From Shewanella loihica PV-4 (GTDB taxonomy: Bacteria > Pseudomonadota > Gammaproteobacteria > Enterobacterales > Shewanellaceae): a stretch of 64,000 nucleotides of DNA. Below the pieces are notes generated by a model. That model saw nothing but the letters and a program-made list of their open reading frames with translations. It was not told the origin of the DNA and made no database searches. The DNA lies in assembly GCF_000016065.1 (NCBI RefSeq), contig NC_009092.1, positions 3,534,001 to 3,598,000 of the forward strand. Direction: 5' to 3'. Numbering within the stretch: the stretch's first letter is position 1; every line of letters begins with the position of its first letter. This document shows, piece after piece, positions 43,795 to 52,875 of this stretch. A program made the position numbers and the translations under genes.

Positions 43795-43971
43795 ATGTCG
43801 TCAGACAATGCAACGGAAGAAAATCTCATCTCACAGGTGTGGCAAACCGCCCGCCGCAAGGCCACTTACGCCATGCAACTCACCTGTCTTTTCGCCATCT
43901 TAAGTACCTATCTTTTTGTCATGTTGAAACCCGGTGGGATTCAAAATAACAAAGCGTTAGGAGGCCACTAA
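43795..43971 (+). CDS. Small single-helix membrane protein coupled to putP
   Basis: This 58-residue frame begins with ATG 5 bp after a GGGAGGG ribosome-binding site. It codes for a charged N-terminal part (residues 1-24), one hydrophobic helix (about 27-44, AMQLTCLFAILSTYLFVML) and a short polar tail. The ribosome-binding site of putP (AGGAGG at 43959-43964) lies inside its last codons, and its stop is 4 bp before the putP start, so the two are translationally coupled. I recognise no family. Some sodium symporters such as ActP and PanF have small membrane partners (DUF485, DUF997), which this resembles in context only. Confidence 0.75.
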   Translation: MSSDNATEENLISQVWQTARRKATYAMQLTCLFAILSTYLFVMLKPGGIQNNKALGGH

Positions 43972-43975
43972 CTCA

Positions 43976-45472
43976 ATGCATTATTTAACCTACATCTCCC
44001 TCGCTATCTATTTTCTTGCCATGTTGGCCATAGGACTGTTTGCCTACCGCCGTTCGACCGATGATGTGTCGGGCTACATCCTGGGCGGCAGACAGGTGAG
44101 CCCTCAGGTCACCGCCCTCTCAGCCGGTGCGTCCGACATGAGTGGCTGGATGCTGATGGGTCTGCCCGGTGCCATGTTCCTGGTGGGCTTCGAGACCATC
44201 TATATCGCCTTAGGCCTGTTACTTGGCGCCCTGGTGAACTATCTGATCGTCGCGCCTAAGCTGAGGGTCTATACCGAGGTGGCCAACAACGCGCTGACGA
44301 TTCCGGAATTTTTCGCCAAGCGCTTTCATGACCCCAGCTGCAATGTACGCATCATCTCTGCGGCCATCATAGTGATCTTCTTTACCCTCTACACCTCGGC
44401 AGGCCTGGTGGCGGGCGGTAAACTGTTCGAGTCGGCCTTCGAGGTCAACTACGAGCTGGGATTGGTGATCACCCTAGGGGTCGTCGTCTCCTACACCCTG
44501 CTCGGCGGCTTCCTGGCCGTCAGCCTGACCGACTTCGTCCAGGGTTGTATCATGTTTGTCGCGCTGATCTTAGTGCCCGTGGTGGCCTATCAGGAGTTCA
44601 GCAACGCCGATAAGATGATGAACTTCGCCTACGAGTCTATCCCTCATTTCGGCGAGGCGATGCAAAACGTCACTCTGCTGGGACTGATCTCTGCGCTCTC
44701 CTGGGGCCTGGGTTACTTTGGTCAGCCCCATATCATAGTGCGCTTCATGGCGATCCGTAGCGTGTCTGACATCAAGACGGCCAAGAACATAGGCATGAGC
44801 TGGATGACGGTCACCATCATAGGCGCCCTGGCCACCGGCCTGGTGGGTATCGCCTATGCCAACAAGTTCGACATGAAACTGAGCGACCCAGAGACCATCT
44901 TTATCGTCTTCTCTGAGTTGTTGTTCCACCCCTTGATCAGCGGCTTCCTGCTGGCGGCGATCTTGGCGGCCATCATGAGCACCATCTCGTCTCAGCTACT
45001 GGTGTCATCCAGCTCGCTGACCGAAGATATCTATCGCGTGGTGTCGAAGAAGGAGGCCAGCGAAGAGGAGATGGTGAAATTGGGACGCTTCGGCGTAGCC
45101 GGGGTGGCCATAGTCGCCAGCCTACTGGCACTGGATCGCTCCAACAGCATCTTATCTTTGGTGAGTAATGCCTGGGCCGGCTTCGGCGCCGCCTTCGGTC
45201 CGCTGGTGCTGTTTAGCCTGTACAAGAAGAACCTGACCCATAAGGCTGCCGTAGCCGGTATCGTCGCCGGTGCCGCCACCGTACTCTTCTGGATCTACGC
45301 ACCCGTGCTGCCCGAGGGTAAGGCTCTGAGCTCCATGCTCTATGAGATGATCCCTGGCTTTATGGCCAGCAGCCTGGTGATCTGGGGCGTGAGCGCCTTA
45401 GATGGCGATCCATGTGAAAACACCATAGAGACCTTCGATGAGGCCGGGCGTCAACTAGCCGAGCAGAGATAA
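43976..45472 (+). CDS. putP: Sodium/proline symporter PutP
   Basis: The 498-residue protein is a sodium:solute symporter with 13 transmembrane segments. The PutP signature LSAGASDMSGWMLMGLPGA and the later GYFGQPHIIVRFMAI are present. It imports proline with sodium. Its genes here continue with proB at a 12-bp gap, so uptake and synthesis of proline share one operon. putA, the usual neighbour for proline catabolism, is absent. Confidence 0.94.
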   Translation: MHYLTYISLAIYFLAMLAIGLFAYRRSTDDVSGYILGGRQVSPQVTALSAGASDMSGWMLMGLPGAMFLVGFETIYIALGLLLGALVNYLIVAPKLRVYTEVANNALTIPEFFAKRFHDPSCNVRIISAAIIVIFFTLYTSAGLVAGGKLFESAFEVNYELGLVITLGVVVSYTLLGGFLAVSLTDFVQGCIMFVALILVPVVAYQEFSNADKMMNFAYESIPHFGEAMQNVTLLGLISALSWGLGYFGQPHIIVRFMAIRSVSDIKTAKNIGMSWMTVTIIGALATGLVGIAYANKFDMKLSDPETIFIVFSELLFHPLISGFLLAAILAAIMSTISSQLLVSSSSLTEDIYRVVSKKEASEEEMVKLGRFGVAGVAIVASLLALDRSNSILSLVSNAWAGFGAAFGPLVLFSLYKKNLTHKAAVAGIVAGAATVLFWIYAPVLPEGKALSSMLYEMIPGFMASSLVIWGVSALDGDPCENTIETFDEAGRQLAEQR

Positions 45473-45484
45473 GGCGGGGGAAAC

Positions 45485-46585
45485 ATGGCAAACATACACT
45501 GGAAACGCATCGTCGTTAAGGTGGGTAGTGCCCTGATCGCGCCCCATAAGCAAGGATGCAGCAGCCACTATCTGCTGGGTATCGCCCAATTTATCGCGAA
45601 CTGCCGCGCCCAAGGCGTCCAGGTCGTCCTGGTCTCCTCGGGTTCTGTGGCCGCCGGCTGGCACCGACTGGGTGACGTCAAACAGCCAAGCGTATCGCAG
45701 AAGAAGGCGATGGCCGCCGCGGGCCAGGCCGATATGATGGCCACCTGGGATAAGTTATTCGACTTTCCCTCGGCCCAGCTACTGGTTACCCATGGGGATC
45801 TCAGGGATCGCGAGCGTTACATCAGCATCAAGAACACCCTGTTTAGCCTGCTGGACCACGGCCTGCTGCCCATAGTCAACGAGAACGATGCGGTCACCAC
45901 AGACACACTGCGTGTCGGTGACAACGACAACCTGTCGGCCATGGTCGCGGCGGCGGCCGATGCCGACGCCCTGATCATCTGCTCCGACGTTAACGGGCTC
46001 TACACCAAGAATCCCCAGCTGCACGATGATGCCAAGCTGATCAAACAGGTGAACGAGATCAATGAAGCCATCTACGCCATGGCTGGCGGAGCCACCAGCG
46101 AGGTCGGCACCGGCGGCATGCGCACCAAGATAGAGGCGGCCGAGAAGGCGATCGCCCACGGCATAGAGACGGTGATCATCAATGGCTTCGACCCCGATGC
46201 CTTCAACCGTCTGCTCAAGGGGCAGAACCCAGGCACCCTGTTTACCCCATTCGACCAGCCCATGCAGGAGCATGTGCACTGGATGACCCATACCTCACAG
46301 GCCCAGGGCGAAGTGATTGTCGAAGATAACTTCGACGCCCCCCTGGACGACCAGGAGACGCAACTGACCAGCGACGATGTGGTGGCCGTAAAAGGCAACT
46401 TTTCCGTCGGTGACACCATCTTAGTGCGCAAAGGCGATGGCACTAAGCTGGCGAAGGCCCAGGCCAATTACAGCAGTTGCTTACTGAGTTTTATCGCCAA
46501 GCAACCGGACCGAGCCTTTGCCCACGATGTCGAGCAGCAAACCGGTCCCATCTTAAGCGATGAGAACATCGCCATATTGGAGTAA
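45485..46585 (+). CDS. proB: Glutamate 5-kinase
   Basis: ProB phosphorylates glutamate in the first step of proline synthesis. The 366-residue length includes the N-terminal amino-acid kinase domain (VVKVGSALIAP, LVSSGSVAAGW, NENDAVTTDTLRVGDNDNLS) and a C-terminal PUA domain from about residue 275 (DDVVAVKGNFSVGDTILV). It follows putP closely and precedes proA by 2 bp. Confidence 0.96.
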   Translation: MANIHWKRIVVKVGSALIAPHKQGCSSHYLLGIAQFIANCRAQGVQVVLVSSGSVAAGWHRLGDVKQPSVSQKKAMAAAGQADMMATWDKLFDFPSAQLLVTHGDLRDRERYISIKNTLFSLLDHGLLPIVNENDAVTTDTLRVGDNDNLSAMVAAAADADALIICSDVNGLYTKNPQLHDDAKLIKQVNEINEAIYAMAGGATSEVGTGGMRTKIEAAEKAIAHGIETVIINGFDPDAFNRLLKGQNPGTLFTPFDQPMQEHVHWMTHTSQAQGEVIVEDNFDAPLDDQETQLTSDDVVAVKGNFSVGDTILVRKGDGTKLAKAQANYSSCLLSFIAKQPDRAFAHDVEQQTGPILSDENIAILE

Positions 46586-46587
46586 AT

Positions 46588-47835
46588 ATGAGCATAATTG
46601 AAACCCTATCTAGGGATGCCGCCCAGGCCGCCAAGACGCTGGCCCAGGTCGACACCCAAACCAAGAACACCATCTTACTGGACATGGCACGCAGCCTGCG
46701 TGACAACAGCTTCGAGATCCGCAGCGCTAACCTAATCGACCTGGCCTCCGCCGAGCAGGCGGGGCTGAGTCACGCCATGATAGACAGACTCACCCTGGAC
46801 GGTGATCGCATCGAGGCGATGGCCCATGGAATAGAAATTATCGCCACCCTGCCCGACCCTATCGGTGTCCAGCGCGACCTGAGTACCCGTCCCAACGGCC
46901 TCGCCATCAGCAAGATGCGGGTGCCGCTCGGCGTGGTTTGCATGATCTACGAGGCGCGCCCTAACGTTACCGCCGATGCCGGCGCCCTCTGCTTCAAGTC
47001 GGGCAATGCGGTGATCTTAAGAGGCGGCAAGGAGGCGCTGCACACCAGCAAGGTGATCGCCTCTGTGCTGCAGAAGGTCCTCAAACAATATGGCCTGCCG
47101 GCATCGCTAATCGCCGTGGTGCCAGACCCAGACCGCGCCCTGCTGATGGAGCTGATGCAGCAACGTGACACCATAGATGTCATCATCCCCCGCGGCGGTG
47201 AAGGCCTGATCAACTTCGTCACCGAACACAGCAAGGTGCCTGTGATTCAGCACTTTAAGGGTGTCTGCCACCTGTATGTGGATAAGGATGCGGACCTGGA
47301 CAAGGCACTGGCCCTGCTGCTGAACGGTAAGACCCAACGTACCGGCGTGTGTAACGCCCTCGAGGGCCTGCTGGTACACAGCGAGGTAGCCCCCAAGTTT
47401 CTCGCCATGGCGGCCACCGCGCTGGCCAAGCACCAGGTGAAGATCAACTGCTGCGCCAATACCCAGCAATACTTCGCGGCCGCCCAGGTACTCAGCGATG
47501 AAGAGTTTGGCCAGGAGTATCTGGATCTCGAACTCGCCGTGCGTCAGGTGAAGGATTTTGACCAGGCCGTCGCCCATATTCACCGCTTCGGCAGCCGTCA
47601 TACCGAGGTGATCTGCACCGAAAATGAGCTGACCGCCAAACGCTTTCAGCGCACGGTCGACGCCTCTGTGGTCATGGTCAACGCCTCGTCGCGCTTCTCC
47701 GATGGCGGCGAGCTGGGCCTGGGCGCCGAGATCGGCATAGCCACCACTAAGCTGCATGCTTACGGCCCCATGGGGCTGGAGTCCCTCACCACGGAGAAAT
47801 ACCTGGTCAATGGCGACGGTCAGATCCGCGCCTAG
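46588..47835 (+). CDS. proA: Glutamate-5-semialdehyde dehydrogenase (gamma-glutamyl phosphate reductase)
   Basis: ProA reduces gamma-glutamyl phosphate to glutamate semialdehyde with NADPH. The 415-residue protein has the nucleotide-binding and catalytic aldehyde dehydrogenase segments VCMIYEARPNVTADAGALC, NGKTQRTGVCNALEGLLV with the catalytic cysteine, and NASSRFSDGGELGLGAEIG. It works directly after ProB, probably with it as a complex. proC lies 23 bp downstream. Confidence 0.96.
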   Translation: MSIIETLSRDAAQAAKTLAQVDTQTKNTILLDMARSLRDNSFEIRSANLIDLASAEQAGLSHAMIDRLTLDGDRIEAMAHGIEIIATLPDPIGVQRDLSTRPNGLAISKMRVPLGVVCMIYEARPNVTADAGALCFKSGNAVILRGGKEALHTSKVIASVLQKVLKQYGLPASLIAVVPDPDRALLMELMQQRDTIDVIIPRGGEGLINFVTEHSKVPVIQHFKGVCHLYVDKDADLDKALALLLNGKTQRTGVCNALEGLLVHSEVAPKFLAMAATALAKHQVKINCCANTQQYFAAAQVLSDEEFGQEYLDLELAVRQVKDFDQAVAHIHRFGSRHTEVICTENELTAKRFQRTVDASVVMVNASSRFSDGGELGLGAEIGIATTKLHAYGPMGLESLTTEKYLVNGDGQIRA

Positions 47836-47858
47836 CAAACATTCATAGGAGGCCCAAC

Positions 47859-48716
47859 ATCTCTTATCAAGACCCGGGGTTAAATCCCCAGTTACGCATC
47901 GCCTTCATCGGCGGCGGCAACATGGCCAGCGCCATCATTCGCGGCCTGATCAAGCACGGCCACAGGAGCGCACATATCTTGGTCTGTGCCCCCAGCCAGC
48001 GCACACGCAGCCGCCTGGTGCAGGATTTTAATGTCAGGGTGCACTCGGACAACAGCGCCGCGGTGGCCTTTGCCGACATCATCATACTGGCGGTGAAACC
48101 CTTCATCGTCCCCTTGGTGTGTGACGAGTTACGCCCCCTGCTTGGGCAAGTTAACAACGGCAGAAGCGAGCAAAAATTGCTGATCTCCATCGCGGCAGGG
48201 CTAACCCATGCCAGCATTTCAGACAAGCTGCCCCAAAATGTTCAGCTGGTCTGCGCCATGCCCAACCTGCCAACGGCCATCGGCAAGGGACTCACCGGCC
48301 TCTTTGTGCCGGGCCACCTGGACAGACAGGCCGTCGATGATGCCGAGCAGTTGATGCGCGCCGTCGGCGATACCGTCTGGCTCGAGGATGAGCAGCAGAT
48401 GGCCAGCATAGTGGCTACTGCCGGCAGTTCGCCCGCCTACTTCTTCCTGTTTTTAGAGGCGATGGAGAAGGCCGCTATCGCCCAGGGGCTGCCAGCCAAG
48501 ACCGCCAGCAAGGCGGTGCTGCAGAGCGCCATGGGCGCCGTCTCTATGGCGATGGCCAGCAAGGAGGGGCTCGCTAATCTACGCCATCAGGTCACCTCCC
48601 CTAAGGGCACCACTGAGCAGGCGGTGCTGGCCTTTCAGCATGGGGATCTCGATGCCTTAGTCGCCAGGGCGATGGACAGCGCCGCCCGCCGGGCCAAGGA
48701 GCTGGCGCTCGGCTAA
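47859..48716 (+). CDS. proC: Pyrroline-5-carboxylate reductase, apparent ATC start codon
   Basis: ProC reduces pyrroline-5-carboxylate to proline, the last step of the pathway. The Rossmann start RIAFIGGGNMASAI and the C-terminal signature (LRHQVTSPKGTTEQAVLAF) are clear. No ATG, GTG or TTG occurs in frame before ATG 47922, which would delete the first strand and glycine loop of the NADPH-binding domain. The frame is open back through an AGGAGG ribosome-binding site (47847-47852), and ATC 47859-47861 lies six bases after it, where a start is expected. I therefore set the start at ATC (285 residues). A mutated or misread ATG is the alternative. The gene ends the proline operon. Confidence 0.85.
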   Translation: MSYQDPGLNPQLRIAFIGGGNMASAIIRGLIKHGHRSAHILVCAPSQRTRSRLVQDFNVRVHSDNSAAVAFADIIILAVKPFIVPLVCDELRPLLGQVNNGRSEQKLLISIAAGLTHASISDKLPQNVQLVCAMPNLPTAIGKGLTGLFVPGHLDRQAVDDAEQLMRAVGDTVWLEDEQQMASIVATAGSSPAYFFLFLEAMEKAAIAQGLPAKTASKAVLQSAMGAVSMAMASKEGLANLRHQVTSPKGTTEQAVLAFQHGDLDALVARAMDSAARRAKELALG

Positions 48717-48745
48717 GCCGCGCCTTTTACTGTACCGCTAAAGCG

Positions 48746-48775
48746 AAGAGGCGCGCTCATTTGAGCGCGCCTCTT
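48746..48775. terminator. Bidirectional terminator after the proline operon
   Basis: AAGAGGCGCGCTC (48746-48758) and GAGCGCGCCTCTT (48763-48775) form a perfect 13-bp stem with a 4-base loop. A short T-rich tail follows on the plus strand; the glycerophosphodiesterase gene converges from the other side. Confidence 0.85.
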
Positions 48776-48795
48776 GTTTAATCGCCTTGAAGCAT

Positions 48796-50091
48796 CTATT
48801 TCGCCATGCAGTTGGCGTAGTAGGTCACGGTCGCCGGCCAGTCGCTAAACACGCCGATCACCCCAACATCCTTCGCCAGCACATCCAGCAGCTCGAAGGC
48901 CTTGCCTTCATCCTCGATCGCCTCGGTGATGCTCTGATAGTACCAGCCGCCGCCCTGGGTCAGCAGGCCCGAACGCTCAAGGGTCCAAGTGATGATCTTA
49001 AGGCCCGCCGCATTGGCCGCCTTGGCATATTCCGACGGCACTATCTTGCCCTCATCGTCCAGCGTAACCAATACCCAGAGGGGCGGCGCGATGATCTGCA
49101 CGCCATCGGTTGCCAGGCTATCCATGCCGGGTGACCAGGTGCTGCTGTCCTGGGGGGCGAAGTCGCTCAGATCGTATCTGTCATCCAAGTAGACCGCCTG
49201 CTGACCAAACTCGGGCGCATTGGCAATCCAATATTTCACGTCATCGAGGTTGAACGACTGAGGATAGACGCTAGATGGCGAGACACCGGCCGCCTGATAC
49301 TCATCCAGCATCATCTGGGCATAGTCTGCTTGCGTCATACCATCAAACGGCATGGTCACGCTCGGCGCCTTCAGCTCTGGGGTCATCTTGACGCCCGCCG
49401 TCTTAAACATGGCGATGCTCTCGGCGTGGGTCATCAGGGTGCCCTCGCCGGCGTAGAGATCCGTGCGCCAGCTTTCGGTGCCCGCCATATACTCTTGCAC
49501 ATTGGTGGCCTTAGGGTTGGCGCCATCCATCTTGCCCTTGAGGCGCTTGAAATCTGCCAGAGTGATGTCGCTGGTACAACAGGTGGCACTGGCGCTCACG
49601 CCGTTAACGGCATCGGCCGGGGTGAAAGGCACACTGCACTTGGCGGCGATATCATCGATGGCCAGAATGTTGGTGGTAGTGGCCAGGTCGCACTGGGAGT
49701 GACGACACACCAGCGCCTTGTCGGCGGTAAAGGTCACGTCACACTCCACCACGCCGGCGCCCGAGTCGATCGCCGCCTGGTAAGACTCTTTCGTATGCTC
49801 GGGAAACTGCATCGCCGCGCCGCGATGGCCGATGGCAAAGGCGCTGCGATAGAAAGGCCCCTGACGGCATTGCTCCAGCTGACTCTTGAGTTCACCGTCG
49901 ACCATCTGATCCACCAGAAACAGAGGACGAACACCCACCTGGGCAGGAACCTGCTTATCGATACCCATCACTTTGATGAGGGGATTGCTCGGTTCCTGAC
50001 TGTCATCATCATTGCTATTACAAGCCGCCAGGCCGAGGCTTCCCAGTAGGATGCCCGCTAAGGCAGTTAGATTAGCTGATTGAATTCGCAC
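48796..50091 (-). CDS. Glycerophosphodiester phosphodiesterase lipoprotein
   Basis: The 431-residue protein begins with a lipoprotein signal: LGSLGLAAC with the lipid-bearing cysteine at about residue 24. The GDPD fold is shown by [20 protein letters not shown] (catalytic His-Arg and Glu), [20 protein letters not shown] (metal-binding Glu/Asp and the second His). It cleaves glycerophosphodiesters to glycerol-3-phosphate and an alcohol on the envelope. The start is GTG with an AAGGGA ribosome-binding site nine bases upstream. A larger cysteine content than usual (TCCTSD) is an oddity. Confidence 0.9.
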   Translation of the reverse strand: MRIQSANLTALAGILLGSLGLAACNSNDDDSQEPSNPLIKVMGIDKQVPAQVGVRPLFLVDQMVDGELKSQLEQCRQGPFYRSAFAIGHRGAAMQFPEHTKESYQAAIDSGAGVVECDVTFTADKALVCRHSQCDLATTTNILAIDDIAAKCSVPFTPADAVNGVSASATCCTSDITLADFKRLKGKMDGANPKATNVQEYMAGTESWRTDLYAGEGTLMTHAESIAMFKTAGVKMTPELKAPSVTMPFDGMTQADYAQMMLDEYQAAGVSPSSVYPQSFNLDDVKYWIANAPEFGQQAVYLDDRYDLSDFAPQDSSTWSPGMDSLATDGVQIIAPPLWVLVTLDDEGKIVPSEYAKAANAAGLKIITWTLERSGLLTQGGGWYYQSITEAIEDEGKAFELLDVLAKDVGVIGVFSDWPATVTYYANCMAK

Positions 50092-50160
50092 TTTATTATT
50101 CCCTTAATTAACCATAGTCGGCCAGGGATACTAGCCAGTGCAGATGACAGTTAGACAACA

Positions 50161-50949
50161 TTAATGTGACGATTGGCCGCCATCATCAATGATGTTCGCC
50201 TGCAAACTGGCCAGCAGCGCCTCGGGAGCGTCCAGACTGATATCGTGGCCGCAACTCGGCAACACCAGCGCCTGAGTATGGTAGAAGCTGGCCAGGGCTT
50301 GGCTGCAGCGGGGATCGGCCAGACGATCCTCGGCGGCGCAGATAACCGTCACGGGAATACTCGACAGCGGCGGTGCCTGAAAGCGGGCGCAGGCGATAAG
50401 CTGACGAATCCCGTTGCAGAGACTGGTATGGCCCTCATCTCGCCAGCGGCTCCAGTTAGCGATCAGCGCCAGGTTGTCGCCATGATACAGGCTGGTGTAT
50501 TGCAGCACGCAGGCCTCCACCAGGCTGAGGCCCGCGCCCAGCTGGGTCAGCTTGAGGCGCACTCCGCCTAACATCGCCCTCAGCAAGGGGAGCAGTCGAA
50601 AACGGCGATACCAGGGGGAGAGATTGGCGGCGCTGCTGTTAAGAAGCACCACCTGACGGATGCGATCCGGATAGCGACTGGCCAGGGCCAGCGCCGTCAT
50701 GCCCCCCATTGAGAGGCCAATCAGCACTACAGACTTGCCCCTAAAGGGATTGATATGGGGTAGTACCTGGCCCCAGACGCTGTCGCAGTAGGCCTCTATA
50801 CTCGTGGGGCTCTGCTCAGATGCCAGGCGACCATTACCGGGCAGATCGACAGTGATCACCCGCTCGCCGGCAGCAATCAGGCGCTCGACAAAGCCCTGCC
50901 AGTGGCGTTCGTCGCGCATCAAGCCTCTAAGCATTACCCAGGTGGTCAT
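50161..50949 (-). CDS. Alpha/beta hydrolase
   Basis: The 262-residue protein has the nucleophile elbow GLSMGGMTAL (Ser at about residue 99) and the oxyanion region TWVMLRGLMRDERHW. The late catalytic His is in LPSCGHDISLDAPEAL. The N terminus lacks a signal peptide, so it is cytoplasmic. It overlaps the preceding M14 peptidase gene by four bases and is surely co-expressed. The substrate is unknown; esters, peptides or lactones are all possible. Confidence 0.85.
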   Translation of the reverse strand: MTTWVMLRGLMRDERHWQGFVERLIAAGERVITVDLPGNGRLASEQSPTSIEAYCDSVWGQVLPHINPFRGKSVVLIGLSMGGMTALALASRYPDRIRQVVLLNSSAANLSPWYRRFRLLPLLRAMLGGVRLKLTQLGAGLSLVEACVLQYTSLYHGDNLALIANWSRWRDEGHTSLCNGIRQLIACARFQAPPLSSIPVTVICAAEDRLADPRCSQALASFYHTQALVLPSCGHDISLDAPEALLASLQANIIDDGGQSSH

Positions 50950-51968
50950 CTTGCTCCTCGATTAAACCAAAGCCGCTGCCCCTCGGCGGTGAGCATTGAC
51001 AGCTCGGACGGCGAGAGGCGCTCCAGCACCCTGCCATAGGCGGCGTCGAGCAGAAACTGCATCAACACCACATGACGACGCAAGATCCTGTGGTGTCTGT
51101 GGGGCGCCTGAGGATTGAAGTAGCCGGGAAAGTTAAACAGCTGACGCGGATTCTTGCGTACCCAGGCCCAGGACCCCATCTCTAAGGTTAGCGGTACGAA
51201 GGGGGTCTTGCCGTCAACCTGGGTCACCAGATAGTCCCAGATGTCGCCGTGGGTACGATAGAAATGGCTCTGGGGCGCCAGCTGATAGTGACCGTGGTGG
51301 GGGTAGCCCTTCTCAAACAACTTATGCAGTTGATAGACATAGCCTATGCCGGCAAAAGTTTCGCGGGTGTGAGCATGGGGAAACCAGAGGTGATCCTTGA
51401 GCCCGAAGCCCGAGTGGGCATCCAGCGCCAGCAGGCTACTGCTGCGCCCCTGTAGCGAGGTGACATAATCTATCAAGGCCTTGGTTTCCGCCGCCATCGC
51501 CTCGCCGCGATACCAGGGCAGATGACGGGAGAAGCGCTGCCCGCCGACCAGGAAGGTGACTCCCTCCTGCGCCTCAATCGGGGCATTGCGCATCAGATCC
51601 ACATCCTGACCGTTGCCACGGCTGCCGCGCAAGAACCCCGCCGGATTCACTATGGGGACGAAGGCCAGCCTTACTCTTCTCAATAGCGCCTGCAGGTGCG
51701 TGTCCCAGTCGAGACGGTTAAGCAGGCTGCCGAGAAACGCCAGCACCACCTGGGCGCCGATACGCTCGACCCCATGCACCCCGCCGACAAAGAGCACGCA
51801 GGGCGCGTCGCTTTCTTGTGCCCCCAGCTCGATGGCGGTCACCGACAGCGCCTCGCCGCGGAAATAAAAGTCCAGCAGTGAGCGATGCCGAAAATGCGCC
51901 TGATGCTGGGCGATCAGCCGCTTTAGGGTATCGATCTCGAAGGCATGCTCGAAGGAGAACCGGCTCAT
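50946..51968 (-). CDS. M14-family zinc carboxypeptidase-like protein
   Basis: The 340-residue protein shows M14 features: GGVHGVERIGAQV holds the first His and Glu ligands (HxxE), VNPAGFLRGSRGNGQDVDLMRN is the usual substrate-binding stretch, DAHSGFG carries the second His, and LTLEMGSW holds the catalytic Glu. There is no signal peptide. Family members include murein peptide amidases and succinylglutamate desuccinylases. Its start is supported by position, and its 3' end overlaps an alpha/beta hydrolase gene by 4 bp, suggesting a small two-step pathway on one substrate. Confidence 0.8.
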   Translation of the reverse strand: MSRFSFEHAFEIDTLKRLIAQHQAHFRHRSLLDFYFRGEALSVTAIELGAQESDAPCVLFVGGVHGVERIGAQVVLAFLGSLLNRLDWDTHLQALLRRVRLAFVPIVNPAGFLRGSRGNGQDVDLMRNAPIEAQEGVTFLVGGQRFSRHLPWYRGEAMAAETKALIDYVTSLQGRSSSLLALDAHSGFGLKDHLWFPHAHTRETFAGIGYVYQLHKLFEKGYPHHGHYQLAPQSHFYRTHGDIWDYLVTQVDGKTPFVPLTLEMGSWAWVRKNPRQLFNFPGYFNPQAPHRHHRILRRHVVLMQFLLDAAYGRVLERLSPSELSMLTAEGQRLWFNRGAR

Positions 51969-52100
51969 TGCCCCAGCTTAACACTGCTTATCCATGGGCT
52001 TAACTTAGCCTGACAATGCGACAGGGAGATGACACTCGCCAGACCTAGATTTGGGCACTTTAACGAGAGGCCCAGTGATTTAGACTAACCTTAATTTAAG

Positions 52101-52162
52101 CGCTTTTATTTAAGAGCTTTTATTTAAGAGCTTTTATTTAAGAGCTTTTATTTAAGAGCTTT
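52101..52162. repeat. Four tandem copies of a 14-bp repeat
   Basis: Units AGCTTTTATTTAAG at 52115-52128, 52129-52142 and 52143-52156 are identical. The first unit, 52101-52114, differs only at its first base. A partial unit follows to 52162, and less regular AAAG/CTTT pieces continue to about 52230. The array lies in the 311-bp space before the pagL-like gene. Confidence 0.9.
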
Positions 52163-52279
52163 GCTCTAAAGACTTTCACCTAGCGGTCTTACCTTATCGA
52201 CTTTACATTAGCGGCTTTCGGCCGGCATCAGGGTTTTAGCTTATCTCCTGATAAGGCCACATCTTCTAAGGATAACCCA

Positions 52280-52807
52280 ATGAAAACTTTGTTTATTATC
52301 TTGGGCCTCTCACTCTTGCCGCTATCGGCATTCGCCGACTGGGGCCTGAGCTACAGCCTGGGGCAAACCAACCCCAAATGGCATGGCTCGGATAACGCCA
52401 GGGCCCACCGACTCGCCCTGGTCTATCCTATCCCCATGCAAGACAATCTGCTGACCCGCCACAACCTCGGCATCAATCTGGAGCTGGCCTATCACTACTG
52501 GCAAGACTACACCCCGAGGGACAATCATGGCGTGTCACTCATCCCAGTGCTCAGCTATCAATATCCCCTGGAGAGCCTCAGCCTCTACTTCGAGGGAGGC
52601 ATAGGCATCACCTATATCGACAGCGAGCACTACCTTGACCGCAGCCTGGGCTCCCACTGGCAATTCGAAGACAAGTTAGGCGCCGGCGTGATACTGCAAA
52701 AGCACCACAAGCTCGGGATCGCCTTCAACCATTACTCTAACGCCAATCTCGCCAGCGAGAACGATGGCTTCAACGTGGTTGGTCTCAGCTATGGCTATTT
52801 CTGGTAG
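52280..52807 (+). CDS. PagL-like lipid A 3-O-deacylase, outer membrane
   Basis: The 175-residue protein has a signal peptide (about 1-19, ending AFADWG) and an eight-stranded beta-barrel pattern of alternating residues. The catalytic pattern of PagL is visible in FNHYSNANLASENDG near the C terminus with His and Ser, and the last residue is an aromatic (GYFW). PagL removes the 3-O-acyl chain of lipid A in the outer membrane and changes LPS properties. A GGATAA leader precedes the ATG. Only the chemistry, not its regulation, can be inferred. Confidence 0.82.
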   Translation: MKTLFIILGLSLLPLSAFADWGLSYSLGQTNPKWHGSDNARAHRLALVYPIPMQDNLLTRHNLGINLELAYHYWQDYTPRDNHGVSLIPVLSYQYPLESLSLYFEGGIGITYIDSEHYLDRSLGSHWQFEDKLGAGVILQKHHKLGIAFNHYSNANLASENDGFNVVGLSYGYFW

Positions 52808-52822
52808 TCCTTTTGGGCATAA

Positions 52823-52850
52823 AAAAGCGCAGCCCTGAGGTTGCGCTTTT
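52823..52850. terminator. Bidirectional terminator between pagL-like and nuclease genes
   Basis: AAAAGCGCAGCC (52823-52834) pairs with GGTTGCGCTTTT (52839-52850), with one G-T wobble and a 4-base loop. T-runs lie on both strands. Confidence 0.87.
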
Positions 52851-52875
52851 CATCAAACGGATAGGCTAACTAAGC

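Noticed and set aside
49330..50049. Open frame of 239 codons on the plus strand
   Set aside because: It is antisense to the glycerophosphodiesterase gene and has no recognisable motif or ribosome-binding site.
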